DNA of 64,000 bases from Verrucomicrobiota bacterium. GTDB taxonomy: Bacteria > Verrucomicrobiota > Verrucomicrobiia > Limisphaerales > J093. Below, in pieces: positions 44,396 to 53,081 of the stretch; within the stretch, counting starts at the first letter, position 1; every line of letters begins with the position of its first letter. The notes beneath the pieces were generated by a model, which was not told the DNA's origin, ran no database searches, and was given only the letters and a program-made list of their open reading frames with translations. The position numbers were made by a program, and so were the translations under genes. The DNA is taken from assembly GCA_029556615.1 (NCBI GenBank), contig JAKQDD010000259.1, positions 1-64,000 on the forward strand. The letters run 5' to 3'.

Positions 44396-45594
44396 CGGGA
44401 GGATGGGTTGGATCGGTATCGGAGGGCGATGATCCAGGCCAGGCCGATGACGAGCAAGGCGCCGACGGCCCAGGCGTGCATATTAGGGATTTGGGGAAAG
44501 AAACGGAGCGAGAGGGCGCCCACGGCTGGTCCGGCGCAGATACCGGCGCCGATCGCGGATTCATGGAATCCTCCGTGCTCGCCCTTGGTTTCTCCGAGGT
44601 CCATGGAGTAGTACAAGGAGGAGTAGTAGATCAGGCCGACCGCGGCGCCGAAGACGACCTGAGCGGCCACGAGGAGGACGAGGCTCTTGCCAAGCAGAAT
44701 GATCATGAAGAAGGCGGCCATTCCGAAGTATGCGAACAGCAGCCAACGGAACCGGTAGTGCCAGCCGTCCCAGAGCCAGAGGGCGAGGAAGCTGCCTGCC
44801 CGGGCGAAGAGCCAGACCGAGCAAAAGAAGCCTGCCAGCATCGGGCCGAGGGCGAACCGCTCTGCGATCTTGGGGATGACGGGGATCAGGGCGTTCATGG
44901 CGATGTAGGCGAACGGATTGGCGATCCAGGCCAGGGTGAGGAACCGTTCGGGAGGGAGGGAGGATCGGCGACGTTCCTGGTCGCTCGAAAGGCCGGTTGT
45001 TGCGGGGGGTGGAGCGGGATCCGCCTTGGATTGGGAGCCGTTGGCAGGCTGGTTCAGTCCGGCGAGCAACAGCAACTGGGCGAGGTGCAGGGCGGCGGGC
45101 AGGAGGAAGATGCCGGTTTGGCCGAGGCGTTCGAGGATGGCGCCGCCGGCGAAGGTCGCCAATCCTCCGGCGCCGGCCCAGACGATGTTATAGATCCCCA
45201 ACATCCGTTTCAGGCGGTCGGGGGTTTCGTGTTCACTCACGATGGCTTCGAGGACGGGCCAAGTGAGGGACATGCCGATTGTCCAGAGGATGAGGATGGC
45301 GTAAGTGGTCGGCACGTTGGCGGCGAGGCTGCCGAGGAGCAGGGCGCCGGCCATGATCGAGAAGCCGAGGCGCAGGGCGAAGAAGTAGCCGTGGCGCTGG
45401 GCGAATTTGCCGCCGAACCAGACGGCGATGCAGTAGACCAAGCCGCTGACGGCGCAGAGCAGGAGGTTGCCGAGATTGGTAAAACCAAACCGGTCCCGCA
45501 TGTGGAAGAAGAGGTAGGTAAAGAACAGCGTCGTCGCGAAAGCGTTCAAGCCTTCGAGAACAAAGGAACCGTTCTTAATGCGGCGTGAGAGCAT
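44392..45594 (-). CDS. Major facilitator superfamily transporter
   Basis: The product has 400 residues and about 12 predicted transmembrane helices. It has a loop with the MFS-type GGKFAQRHG and an internal repeat arrangement. The second half has long hydrophobic stretches (FGMAAFFMIILLGKSLVLLVAAQVVF-type). The substrate is not predictable. The ATGA overlap couples it to the nuclease gene, and a role in taking up products of that nuclease, such as nucleosides, is an inference from context only. Confidence 0.85.
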   Translation of the reverse strand: MLSRRIKNGSFVLEGLNAFATTLFFTYLFFHMRDRFGFTNLGNLLLCAVSGLVYCIAVWFGGKFAQRHGYFFALRLGFSIMAGALLLGSLAANVPTTYAILILWTIGMSLTWPVLEAIVSEHETPDRLKRMLGIYNIVWAGAGGLATFAGGAILERLGQTGIFLLPAALHLAQLLLLAGLNQPANGSQSKADPAPPPATTGLSSDQERRRSSLPPERFLTLAWIANPFAYIAMNALIPVIPKIAERFALGPMLAGFFCSVWLFARAGSFLALWLWDGWHYRFRWLLFAYFGMAAFFMIILLGKSLVLLVAAQVVFGAAVGLIYYSSLYYSMDLGETKGEHGGFHESAIGAGICAGPAVGALSLRFFPQIPNMHAWAVGALLVIGLAWIIALRYRSNPSSR

Positions 45595-45752
45595 GGCGTG
45601 CCGTTCTGGAGTCCTCGCCCCTTGAAACGCGGAGCGATTGAGTCAAGTTCCGGCCCCACGGTTCCAGCCTTCCCCCCTTCCGGCGATGGTCCAGCCGGCG
45701 CGGTAGGATCGTCTGAGGAACTGGTCGACGGCGGGGGCGCTGGGGGGGGCGG
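45595..45752 (+). repeat. Dispersed element, left-half fragment (copy E) in a 158-bp gap
   Basis: About 45607-45682 matches the left half of the family in scattered blocks: GGAGTCCTCG, then GTCAAGTTC, then GTTCCAGCC and CTTCCGG. It diverges from the full copies and lacks the right half. It lies between the MFS start and the stop of the propeller-like gene. Confidence 0.55.
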
Positions 45753-46967
45753 TCACGGCCCTTTGCGGAGGCGGAAGAAGGCGTTGCCGGTGTCCGCGGA
45801 CAGCGGGGCGCGATTCAGTTTCTCGCTGACTTCAGGGATTGGCTGCGGGTCGAGGTCGGCGAAGTCGGCGGTGGGGAGTTGGGGTGCGGACTGGATCACG
45901 ACGGAGGTCACGGACTCGGGCCAGGTGAGGACCAGCCCGGCCTCGGACTTGGCGATGCCGAGGAAGGGCGGGCCGAGTTCGAAGACCTTGCCCTGGCCGC
46001 AGCCCAGGAGCAGGCGCGTGGCGTCGGCGTTCACGTCGAATCCGTAGTATTGTCCGGTGTAGCCGGTCAGTGCATCGAGGTCATACTTGGTGTAGGTGGC
46101 GACCCAGGCGCCGAGGGTGGTGGCGTCGGTGAGGCTATAGACCTCGATCCCGTTGTCGGTGGTTTGGATGTAGAGGTAGCCGCCGCGCTCGACGACGGTC
46201 CAGAGGCCGTAGCTGCCGGAGCCGGTGAGGTCGCCCAGGGCACCCAGGGGAGTTTCGGCGCCGGTGGCGAGGTTGAGCGCGTAGAAGACCGGGGCGGTGT
46301 TTTGGCCCGCGTCGCCGTAGTAGGCGTAGCCGGGGTATTTGTCTCCGACGCGCACATTCCGGAGGCGGGTGGTGGCGCTGGTGGTGATGTAGCCGTTGGG
46401 GCTCCAGCGGGTGTTGGCCGTCACGGCGAAGGGATCAGCCGTCACGCCCATGAGATAGAGCTTGGTGCGGTTGCCCCCGCCATAGTTGACGCAGATGATC
46501 GTGTCGTCGTCGACCCAATCGAAGGACTCGACCGACACGCCGCCCGGGGTTTCGGCATCGACGCGATTGCCTCCGTCGGCGTCGTAGCGGGAGAGGGTTG
46601 TGGTGACGCCGCCGGACTTGGCGCCGCTAGCCGCGAGCATGTAAACCGGGCGGTAGGCGCCGGGGAACGGCGCCAGCATTCGATGTTCGAGCGGCGTGGT
46701 GGCGTTTTGCACCGTCATTTCCGGCACGGCCGACCCGGCAGGATACCGGCCGATCCCGGTGGTGCCGACATTGATCTGGACGACATAGGCGCGGCCGTCG
46801 AACCAACGGGGGTTGTAGGTGGTGCTCGGGTTGAGGCCGAGATCCGCGGCCAGCGGCATGGCCACACCCAACTGGAGCTGTTCGGGTTGGTAGGGCTGAG
46901 CGTGGGACGGGGTGATGGCCCCGAGCGCCAAGGCGACAGGCAGGAGCAATGACAAGGTTTTCTTCAT
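45753..46967 (-). CDS. Exported propeller-like protein with terminal module
   Basis: The product has 404 residues. The start at 46967 is chosen because it gives a clear signal peptide (MKKTLSLLLPVALALGA, then SHA-QPYQ); an in-frame ATG at 47144 would add 59 unlikely residues. The body is beta-rich with repeats such as SRYDADGGNRVDAET and NLATGAETPLGAL, suggesting a beta-propeller. Such DUF-type proteins are common in verrucomicrobial secretomes. The C-terminal module ends NAFFRLRKGP, a divergent form of the shared F/Y-R tail. The function is not known. It lies 88 bases after fmdB and probably has its own promoter. Confidence 0.75.
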   Translation of the reverse strand: MKKTLSLLLPVALALGAITPSHAQPYQPEQLQLGVAMPLAADLGLNPSTTYNPRWFDGRAYVVQINVGTTGIGRYPAGSAVPEMTVQNATTPLEHRMLAPFPGAYRPVYMLAASGAKSGGVTTTLSRYDADGGNRVDAETPGGVSVESFDWVDDDTIICVNYGGGNRTKLYLMGVTADPFAVTANTRWSPNGYITTSATTRLRNVRVGDKYPGYAYYGDAGQNTAPVFYALNLATGAETPLGALGDLTGSGSYGLWTVVERGGYLYIQTTDNGIEVYSLTDATTLGAWVATYTKYDLDALTGYTGQYYGFDVNADATRLLLGCGQGKVFELGPPFLGIAKSEAGLVLTWPESVTSVVIQSAPQLPTADFADLDPQPIPEVSEKLNRAPLSADTGNAFFRLRKGP

Positions 46968-46976
46968 AAGATTGGA

Positions 46977-47005
46977 ACGATAACGAAGGGTGAGACCCGT
47001 TTCAA
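46977..47005 (-). promoter_or_regulatory. Candidate -35/-10 promoter for the propeller-like gene
   Basis: On the minus strand TTGAAA (47005-47000), then exactly 17 bases, then TATCGT (46982-46977). The -10 box ends 9 bases before the start codon, so transcription would begin at or just before the ATG, implying a leaderless or nearly leaderless mRNA. There is no ribosome binding site before this start, which fits. Confidence 0.4.
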
Positions 47006-47055
47006 CGGTGGGCGAGTCTAGTTCATCCTCGGCCGTTGTAAAGATCGCGCGGAGT

Positions 47056-47574
47056 TCAGTAGTCGTAGAGTCCGGTGTCTTGGCTGAAGGGCCCGGCGCC
47101 GCCTTCCCCGGACGGATCATCTCCGGGCCCGCCCAACGCGTCACCGAGGACGTCGCCCATGTCTTCTTCGATCTTCTCGGGGTCTTCGCCCTTCTCGAGG
47201 CGTTTGATGGCGACGTCGAGTTCCTTCGGCATGGCGCCTGCCGGGAGGATCTCCTTCATTTTCTTCATCATGTGGGCCATGTGGCGCGGGTTGTTTTCGT
47301 CCATATGCTCCATGTCGCGTTCGAGCTCGGCCATGGATTGGGCGACGCGCGGGTTATCGAAATCGGGCATGGGCCCTTCGCCGGTCTCGGCGTCGGCAGT
47401 GGCGGAGGGGGCGGGTTCGGCGGTCTTCTTCGGGGCAGCGAACCGGCTGATGGCCTTCGTGAGGTGCTTGTTACCGCACTTGGGGCAGGTGGGGGAGCGG
47501 CGGGGGTTGACCCGCTTGGACAGGAAGCTGAAGATGACCCGGCATTTCGGGCAGGCGAATTCGTAGATCGGCAT
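47056..47574 (-). CDS. FmdB-type zinc ribbon protein
   Basis: The product has 172 residues. The N-terminus MPIYEFACPKC and the CPKCGNKHL motif give the paired CxxC zinc ribbon (CxxC_CxxC_SSSS family). The rest is acidic and low complexity (EDPEKIEEDMGDVLGD) with a Met-rich helix (HMAHMMKKMKEIL). These are putative regulatory proteins of unknown role in most species. The C-terminal extension is long for the family. It faces away from the sensor kinase gene. Confidence 0.9.
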   Translation of the reverse strand: MPIYEFACPKCRVIFSFLSKRVNPRRSPTCPKCGNKHLTKAISRFAAPKKTAEPAPSATADAETGEGPMPDFDNPRVAQSMAELERDMEHMDENNPRHMAHMMKKMKEILPAGAMPKELDVAIKRLEKGEDPEKIEEDMGDVLGDALGGPGDDPSGEGGAGPFSQDTGLYDY

Positions 47575-47831
47575 AGGCGCGCCTTCTGATCAGGCGCGAA
47601 ATAGGGTGGAAGGCTCTCTGGCGGTCGTCAAGTGTCTGCTGCGGGGATTCGGAGCAGGAACATGCCTTCGGGGGTCCATTCCTTCTCGTGTGAAGAGGCA
47701 GCGCCGGGTCCAGGGGGAGGTTGTGGACCGCCAGTGGTCGAAGACGCCTTCGAGCCCCTGGTGCGGGCGCTTTCGATGTTGTTTCCGGTGCTTGCACGAC
47801 GAGGAGGAGCTGGGTATGAGATGGCTGATCC
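47575..47831. other. Divergent gap between fmdB and the sensor kinase gene
   Basis: Some 257 bases precede both starts. I see no convincing -35/-10 pair, dispersed element or protein-like frame. Confidence 0.45.
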
Positions 47832-50800
47832 ATGAGGGGAAGGACGCAGGCGAACCGATGGCTTTGCATGATGGGGGCGATCCCGTTTCTGGTCGGGGCA
47901 CCCGTTGTCGAGGCCGGCGCGGCGACGTCATTGTCGCCGGCGGGCGTCCTGGGCGCGGCTCTGAGTGCCCGGCAAGCGTACCGTCAGCGGATCTGGACGC
48001 GCGAGCACGGCCTGCCGGACGACTGTGTCCTGTCGCTGTGCCAGACTCGGGACGGGCTTTTATGGATCGGCACCCGGAAGGGGTTGGTTTGCTACGACGG
48101 CATCGAGTTTGAGATCTTCAACCGGGCTGTCGTGCCGGGATTTCCGAGCGACGAATGCACAGTTCTGACCCGGGACATCGAGGATGGGCTGTGGGTTGGC
48201 ACTGCTGCGGGCTTGGTGCATTGGGCTGCGGGCGGCATCCAGGGATTCACCGCCTCGGATGGGCTGGCGGGGGGCCGGATACTCGCGTTGTGCCAGGCCC
48301 GGAACGGCGATCTATGGGTCGGGACAGCCTCGGGTTTGAGTCGGTGGCGGGACGGTCGGTTCGAGGCCATTCCGATGCCTCAGGGCGGCTTGACGATAGA
48401 CCAGGAAGTCCGGGCGCTCTACGAAGATGCGGCGGGCCGGGTTTGGTTCAGCAACCGTTTGCAGACGCGGCGGTGGGATCCGCAGACCGACCGCATCGAG
48501 GACGTGCTGTTGAGCAGCGGTGTGAGTCGTGCTGGCGCGCCGCGTCATCAGAGCCAGTTCGCCATCCAGATCACGGGGGACGCCCTGACCAACATCTGGC
48601 TCCGGGGAGTGCAGATGTTCCACGGGGCACCCCGACAAGAGACTGTGCCTGTGCTGGACATCGAGATGGCGCGCTACAGCGAGGTGCTCGGCGCGTCCGA
48701 TCAAGTGATGGCCTTGCTCGTGGATCGCTCGGGCTGCCTTTGGATGGGGTGGGAGGGCTCAGGTTTGAGTCGCTACCGCGACGGCTGGCTTCGCGAGTTT
48801 GGTCGTGCGGATGGGTTGTCCGACGTGGGCGTGAATTGTCTGCTCGAGGACCGGGAGGGGAGTATCTGGATAGGGACTCGATCGGGCGGTTTGAACTGCT
48901 GGCGGCCCCGGCGCCTGGTGCCTTACACCACCGCGGAAGGGCTGTCTCAGGATGACGTCCGGACGGTGGCGAAGGCCGTGGGCGGTGGGGTGTGGATCGG
49001 GACGGAGAACGGCATCAGCCTATGGCGTGAGGATCAGCTGATTTCGACGCCGGTTCCGGCCAGGCTCTTCGACACCCGGGTCCGCACGCTGCTCGAGGAA
49101 CCGGCAGGGACCCTATGGATCGGCACCATGGACTCGTTGCATCGGTGGCAGGATGGGACCTTGACGACGCATCGCTGGCGGAACGAGATCGATTCGAACC
49201 GGGTGCGGGTAGTGATCATGGATCGTGCGGGGGTGCTGTGGGTGGGGTGGGAGCATGGTCTCATGCGCTTCCGCGACGGGCAATGGGCGTGGCTGAGCAC
49301 CGCGGACGGCCTGCCTCACGACGATGTCCGGGCGCTGCTCGAGGATCGGAAGGGACGGCTTTGGCTGGGGACGTTCGGGGGCGGTGTTTGCGCCTTGGGA
49401 TCCGCCAGAACCCTGCCTCCTGAGATCACGCTCAGGACTGCCGAGGGACTTTCGGACGACCGCGTCACCGTCTTGCACGAGGATGCGGACGGCGTGGTGT
49501 GGGCGGGAACGGCGCAGGGTTTGAACCGGATCGAGGCCGCGGATGATCGATCGCGCGCCGGACTGTTGGGGGCGAAGGTTGTGTCGTTCGACACGCGGGC
49601 CGGCCTCATCGAGGCTGTGGTGAACTCGATTGCGGAGGACGATCTGGGCCATCTTTGGATTGGTTGTGGGCACGGCATTTACCGGGTGCTGCGATCGGAG
49701 TTGGACGCTGTCGCCGGGGGGCGTGTTTCCCGTGTGCGGTGTGTGGTGTACGACGAGGCGGACGGGATGTTGAGCGGTGAAACGAGCGGATTGCGGGGCC
49801 AACCTGCCGCGTGCCGGCTGGCGGACGGCCGTCTTTGGTTTGCCACGGCCAAGGGGGCGATCGTTTTTGATCCCGCCGCGGTCGCACGGGGGGACCTGCC
49901 TCCGCGGGCCTTGATTCGCGACGTGGTGGTGCACGACGAGAAGCGGTTCAAGCTGGGGAGCGGATCGGGCCTGGGCATCGGCCTGCGCGGAATCGGCCGC
50001 GAGCTTCATACGCTTGGGAGTGGTTCTGCGGGGACTCCCGCCACGAGGCTGGCAGGGCGATCGGGTTTGATCGAGATTCACTACACCGCGCCGACATTCA
50101 GGGGGGCGGACAAGGTGCGGTTCCAGCACTGGTTGCAGGGGGTGGATGTGGGCTGGGTGGATGTCGGAACCGAGCGGGTGGCGCGGTATGTGAATCTGCG
50201 GCCGGGAGCTTATCAGTTCCGGGTGCGGGCCGGGAGCCACTTCAGCCTGTGGGGCGAGGAGGGTGCCAGTCTGGCGTTTTCGGTGTCCGTGCCGTTTTAC
50301 GAATTGTGGTGGTTCCGGCCAATCTGTGCGGTTGTGGTGGCGTTGCTGGCAGGCGCCGGGGTGTATTGGCGCGTTCGGGAAGTGCGGCGGCTGCATCGCC
50401 TCGAGCGTGAGAAGAGCCTGGGGCAGGAGCGGGACCGGATCGCGCGGGACATGCACGACGACCTGGGGGCGCGCTTGAACCAGTTGGCGTTGCTGATCGG
50501 CTCCGCGAGTTCGGACTCGAGGGAAGGTCTGGGTGCGTTGGCTCGCGAGGCCGCGCAGAGGCTGGATGAGATCGTCTGGGCGGTCCAACCCGGGAAGGAC
50601 ACGCTCGACGGCTTGGTCAATTACCTGGTGCAGCATGCGCGCGAGCATCTTTGGGCAGCCGGCATGCAGTTGGTTCTCGATCTGCCGGACGCGATCCCTT
50701 CACGGCCATTGTCCGCGGTGCAGCGGCAGAACCTGTTCCTCGCCTGCAAGGAAGCGCTCCACAACACCGTCAAGCACTCGGGAGCCGACACGGTCCGGAT

Positions 50801-51017
50801 CACGCTGTGCGTGGCGGCTGCGGACTTCACTCTGACGCTGGCGGACAACGGCCGGGGTTGCGTGTTGGCGGATCGCGCTCACGCGGGGAATGGTCTCAGC
50901 TCGATGCAGCGTCGCGTCCAGGAGTCGGGAGGCATCTTCCGGATCGAGTGTCGGCCTGGACAGGGAACGACCGTATCGATGACTCTGCCTTATGCCCATT
51001 CTGGTAAGCATCATTGA
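47832..51017 (+). CDS. Sensor histidine kinase with Reg_prop beta-propeller
   Basis: The product has 1061 residues. A signal peptide is followed by a long run of Reg_prop repeats (LWIGTRKGL, LWVGTASGL and similar) forming the periplasmic propeller; family members sense glycans or other polymers. A Y_Y_Y domain (about 750-820) precedes one transmembrane helix near 827-847 ([16 protein letters not shown]). The cytoplasmic part has a HisKA_3 dimerisation domain with phospho-acceptor His875 in RDMHDDLGARLNQL, then a HATPase domain (NLFLACKEALHNTVKHSG, LADNGRG). It signals to the NarL-type regulator whose start overlaps its end by 26 bases. The start ATG 47832 opens the signal peptide. Confidence 0.88.
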   Translation: MRGRTQANRWLCMMGAIPFLVGAPVVEAGAATSLSPAGVLGAALSARQAYRQRIWTREHGLPDDCVLSLCQTRDGLLWIGTRKGLVCYDGIEFEIFNRAVVPGFPSDECTVLTRDIEDGLWVGTAAGLVHWAAGGIQGFTASDGLAGGRILALCQARNGDLWVGTASGLSRWRDGRFEAIPMPQGGLTIDQEVRALYEDAAGRVWFSNRLQTRRWDPQTDRIEDVLLSSGVSRAGAPRHQSQFAIQITGDALTNIWLRGVQMFHGAPRQETVPVLDIEMARYSEVLGASDQVMALLVDRSGCLWMGWEGSGLSRYRDGWLREFGRADGLSDVGVNCLLEDREGSIWIGTRSGGLNCWRPRRLVPYTTAEGLSQDDVRTVAKAVGGGVWIGTENGISLWREDQLISTPVPARLFDTRVRTLLEEPAGTLWIGTMDSLHRWQDGTLTTHRWRNEIDSNRVRVVIMDRAGVLWVGWEHGLMRFRDGQWAWLSTADGLPHDDVRALLEDRKGRLWLGTFGGGVCALGSARTLPPEITLRTAEGLSDDRVTVLHEDADGVVWAGTAQGLNRIEAADDRSRAGLLGAKVVSFDTRAGLIEAVVNSIAEDDLGHLWIGCGHGIYRVLRSELDAVAGGRVSRVRCVVYDEADGMLSGETSGLRGQPAACRLADGRLWFATAKGAIVFDPAAVARGDLPPRALIRDVVVHDEKRFKLGSGSGLGIGLRGIGRELHTLGSGSAGTPATRLAGRSGLIEIHYTAPTFRGADKVRFQHWLQGVDVGWVDVGTERVARYVNLRPGAYQFRVRAGSHFSLWGEEGASLAFSVSVPFYELWWFRPICAVVVALLAGAGVYWRVREVRRLHRLEREKSLGQERDRIARDMHDDLGARLNQLALLIGSASSDSREGLGALAREAAQRLDEIVWAVQPGKDTLDGLVNYLVQHAREHLWAAGMQLVLDLPDAIPSRPLSAVQRQNLFLACKEALHNTVKHSGADTVRITLCVAAADFTLTLADNGRGCVLADRAHAGNGLSSMQRRVQESGGIFRIECRPGQGTTVSMTLPYAHSGKHH

Positions 51018-51624
51018 GGACGATGCCCGGTTCCGGCGGACGATCGAGGATGTGATCCGCGGCGCCCCGGACTTGCGTTGTGTCAGCAGCCATTTCAATG
51101 GTGAAGATGCGCTCCGCCGTATGGGTGCCGCGGGGCCCGAGGTCGTCCTCGTGGACATCAAGATGCCCGGTTGCTCAGGGATCGAGTGCGTGCGTCTGTT
51201 GCGGAAGCAGATTCCGACGCTGTTGCCGATCATGCTCACCCTGTATGCCGACGACGAATTGATCTTCGGATCGCTCCAGGCGGGCGCGGTCGGGTACCTT
51301 CTGAAGCGGTCGACCCCCGAGCAGATCCGGGAGGCCATCCGCCAAGTGCATGCGGGAGGATCGCCGATGACCCCCGAGATCGCCCGGCGTGTTGCCACGC
51401 ACTTCCGGCATTCAAAGGCGGCGACCCCGCGTGCGGTCCAGCACGGGTTGACGCCGCGCGAGGAGGAGATCCTGCGGTTGATCGCGCAGGGACGGCAGAC
51501 CAAGGAGATCGCCCAGGGGCTTCACATCGCCGTCTCGACCGTCAGCAACCACCTGCGGAGCATCTATGCCAAGCTCGAGGTGACCTCGCGCACCGCCGCC
51601 GTCGCCAAGGTCCTGCCGCCGTGA
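50992..51624 (+). CDS. NarL/FixJ-family response regulator
   Basis: The product has 210 residues. The receiver domain has the acidic pocket Asp10/Asp11 (SIIEDDARF), phospho-acceptor Asp55 (VVLVDIKMPG) and the conserved Lys in YLLKRSTP. The C-terminal LuxR-type helix-turn-helix reads LTPREEEILRLIAQGRQ, then AVSTVSNHLRSIYAKL. It is the cognate partner of the sensor kinase because the ATG lies inside the kinase gene, 26 bases before its stop. It is probably a transcription factor whose targets are unknown. Confidence 0.92.
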   Translation: MPILVSIIEDDARFRRTIEDVIRGAPDLRCVSSHFNGEDALRRMGAAGPEVVLVDIKMPGCSGIECVRLLRKQIPTLLPIMLTLYADDELIFGSLQAGAVGYLLKRSTPEQIREAIRQVHAGGSPMTPEIARRVATHFRHSKAATPRAVQHGLTPREEEILRLIAQGRQTKEIAQGLHIAVSTVSNHLRSIYAKLEVTSRTAAVAKVLPP

Positions 51625-51680
51625 GCCCTGCACCGGCGCGCGGAGCGGCGTGTCTGCGCGTGGGCAAGCCCGCGGACGCG

Positions 51681-51746
51681 GGGTGGGCAAGCACAGCAGG
51701 GTCTTCATGAGCCTGGGGACTCGACTGGGTCTGAGGCGCGCCTCGC
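51681..51746 (+). repeat. Dispersed element, right-half fragment (copy D)
   Basis: This matches the right half of the 53082 copy (GGGTGGGCAAGCAC, then CAGGGTCTTCATGAG, then CGACTGGGTCTGAGGC) and ends GCGCGCCTCGC. Its last base is the first base of the CTA that reads as the TAG stop of the GDSL gene on the minus strand. Confidence 0.75.
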
Positions 51747-52486
51747 TAGCCGCCGAGGATCTTCTTGAGTTGATCCTCGATGGAGTCGGCCCAGATTTGG
51801 TAGGCCTTGGGTGTCAGGTGCAGGTAATCCGGCATGAGCTCGCGCGGGATCAAGCCCCGGGGGGTAACGAACCTATGGCCGAAATCGACCCAGATGACCT
51901 GGGGATCATCGGCGAGCTTTTGGAGAATCTGGTTGACTTGCAGGATCTTGCCGCGCTGGGGAGAGGGGTTCTCGCCGCGGGGGAAGATGGCCAGGAGCAG
52001 GATCTTCGTTTCCGGCAGGGCAGCGCGCAGTTTCCGGACGATGGCCGTGACGCCATCGGCGATTTGCTCGACGGAATTGTCTTCTCCGTTCGAGTTGTTG
52101 GTGCCGATCATGAGGACGGCGGCCTTGGGTTTGAGTCCGCTGAGGTTGCCGTTGTCCAGGCGCCAGAGGATGTGCTGGGTCCGGTCGCCTCCGATGCCGA
52201 GGTTGACGGCGGTTCGGGGCGCGTAGAAGCGTTCCCAGACCTCTTTGCCGGCGCCTTCCCAGCCGTGTGTGATCGAGTCTCCGATGAAGATGACCTGGGC
52301 TTTCCCGCCCGCCTCGGCCGCCCGCTGGTTGATGAGTTTGTGTCGTTCCTGCCAGCTCTGCTCCGTGCGGGGCGCGGGGTCTACGGCGGAATGGGAGCCG
52401 TCGGCCATGAGGACGAGAGTGTTCAGGCCCAGTGCGGTGACGGCGAGGGCGAACGCCCATGGCCGGAGGGGAGTATGCGATGTCAT
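51746..52486 (-). CDS. Exported GDSL/SGNH-family esterase, PAF-acetylhydrolase-like
   Basis: The product has 246 residues. A signal-like N-terminus (FALAVTALGLNTLVLMADG) precedes the SGNH motifs: block I IGDSITHGW with the nucleophile Ser, block II GIGGDRT, block III GTNN, and block V DYLHLT with Asp and His. The best-known relatives are platelet-activating-factor acetylhydrolase and carbohydrate esterases that remove acetyl groups. The substrate here is unknown. Its TAG stop is formed at the end of a dispersed element. Confidence 0.9.
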   Translation of the reverse strand: MTSHTPLRPWAFALAVTALGLNTLVLMADGSHSAVDPAPRTEQSWQERHKLINQRAAEAGGKAQVIFIGDSITHGWEGAGKEVWERFYAPRTAVNLGIGGDRTQHILWRLDNGNLSGLKPKAAVLMIGTNNSNGEDNSVEQIADGVTAIVRKLRAALPETKILLLAIFPRGENPSPQRGKILQVNQILQKLADDPQVIWVDFGHRFVTPRGLIPRELMPDYLHLTPKAYQIWADSIEDQLKKILGG

Positions 52487-52537
52487 GGTGGGCCGAGGAT
52501 GCGGCGGTCACCTGTCCTTGTGCAATACGGATTTCCA

Positions 52538-52619
52538 GCGAGGCGCGCCTCAGACCTAACGAAGTCCGCGATCCCATGAAGCCTTCCTGCCTTTCCGGAC
52601 CCTCTCTTCCGCGCCTCGC
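52538..52619 (-). repeat. Dispersed element, right-half only (copy C)
   Basis: Read on the minus strand it begins TTAGCGAGGCGCGGAAGAG, then GGGTCCGGAAAGGC, and matches the right half of the 41347 copy almost base for base, ending GCGCCTCGC. The left half is absent; unrelated DNA follows TAATG. Confidence 0.85.
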
Positions 52620-53081
52620 TAATGGGCGAGGGCCCCGAGACTGCGGGCGGGGGGGCGCGTGGATTTCACGCCGTGGGAAGGCGTATGGCTTCAGCCGCTG
52701 GGGAGGGCCGTTGGCGGGACAGGGAATCCCTTCACGGGGCGACTCAGCGGCGCTGCATCCTCGCGGTGGCGGCAGCGAGGAGGCAAGGCCGTTGCGCGTG
52801 CGGGATCAGGAGGCAGACCGCCAGGCTGCTGTATGTTGTTGGGCGGCAACTGGCGACGCTGGTGTTGACCCGCGGACTCGCAGGGTGGCGTCACTCGGAG
52901 CTGGCCAGAGATCGTGGCAACGTGCCACGAGCCGGTCGTGATGACGCTTTGCCATGGCGCCCAGGATTTCCGCTTTTGTCTGGCCTTTGAAAGTCCTGAT
53001 TTGCACGGTGGATTATCTAGCATCGGCCATGCCATCACCAGCCGGCCGCAGCTCGGTCCGGGCACCGGGGGTCTGACACAA

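Noticed and set aside
45595-45752. A small plus-strand gene at 45598-46047
   Set aside because: It overlaps a dispersed-element fragment and the coding strand of the propeller-like gene; its product has no protein-like pattern.
52806-53006. A short minus-strand frame starting MQIRTFKGQTKAEIL
   Set aside because: Only 66 residues, GTG start, no family I can support, and it lies in a repeat-rich island. It could be a gene remnant.
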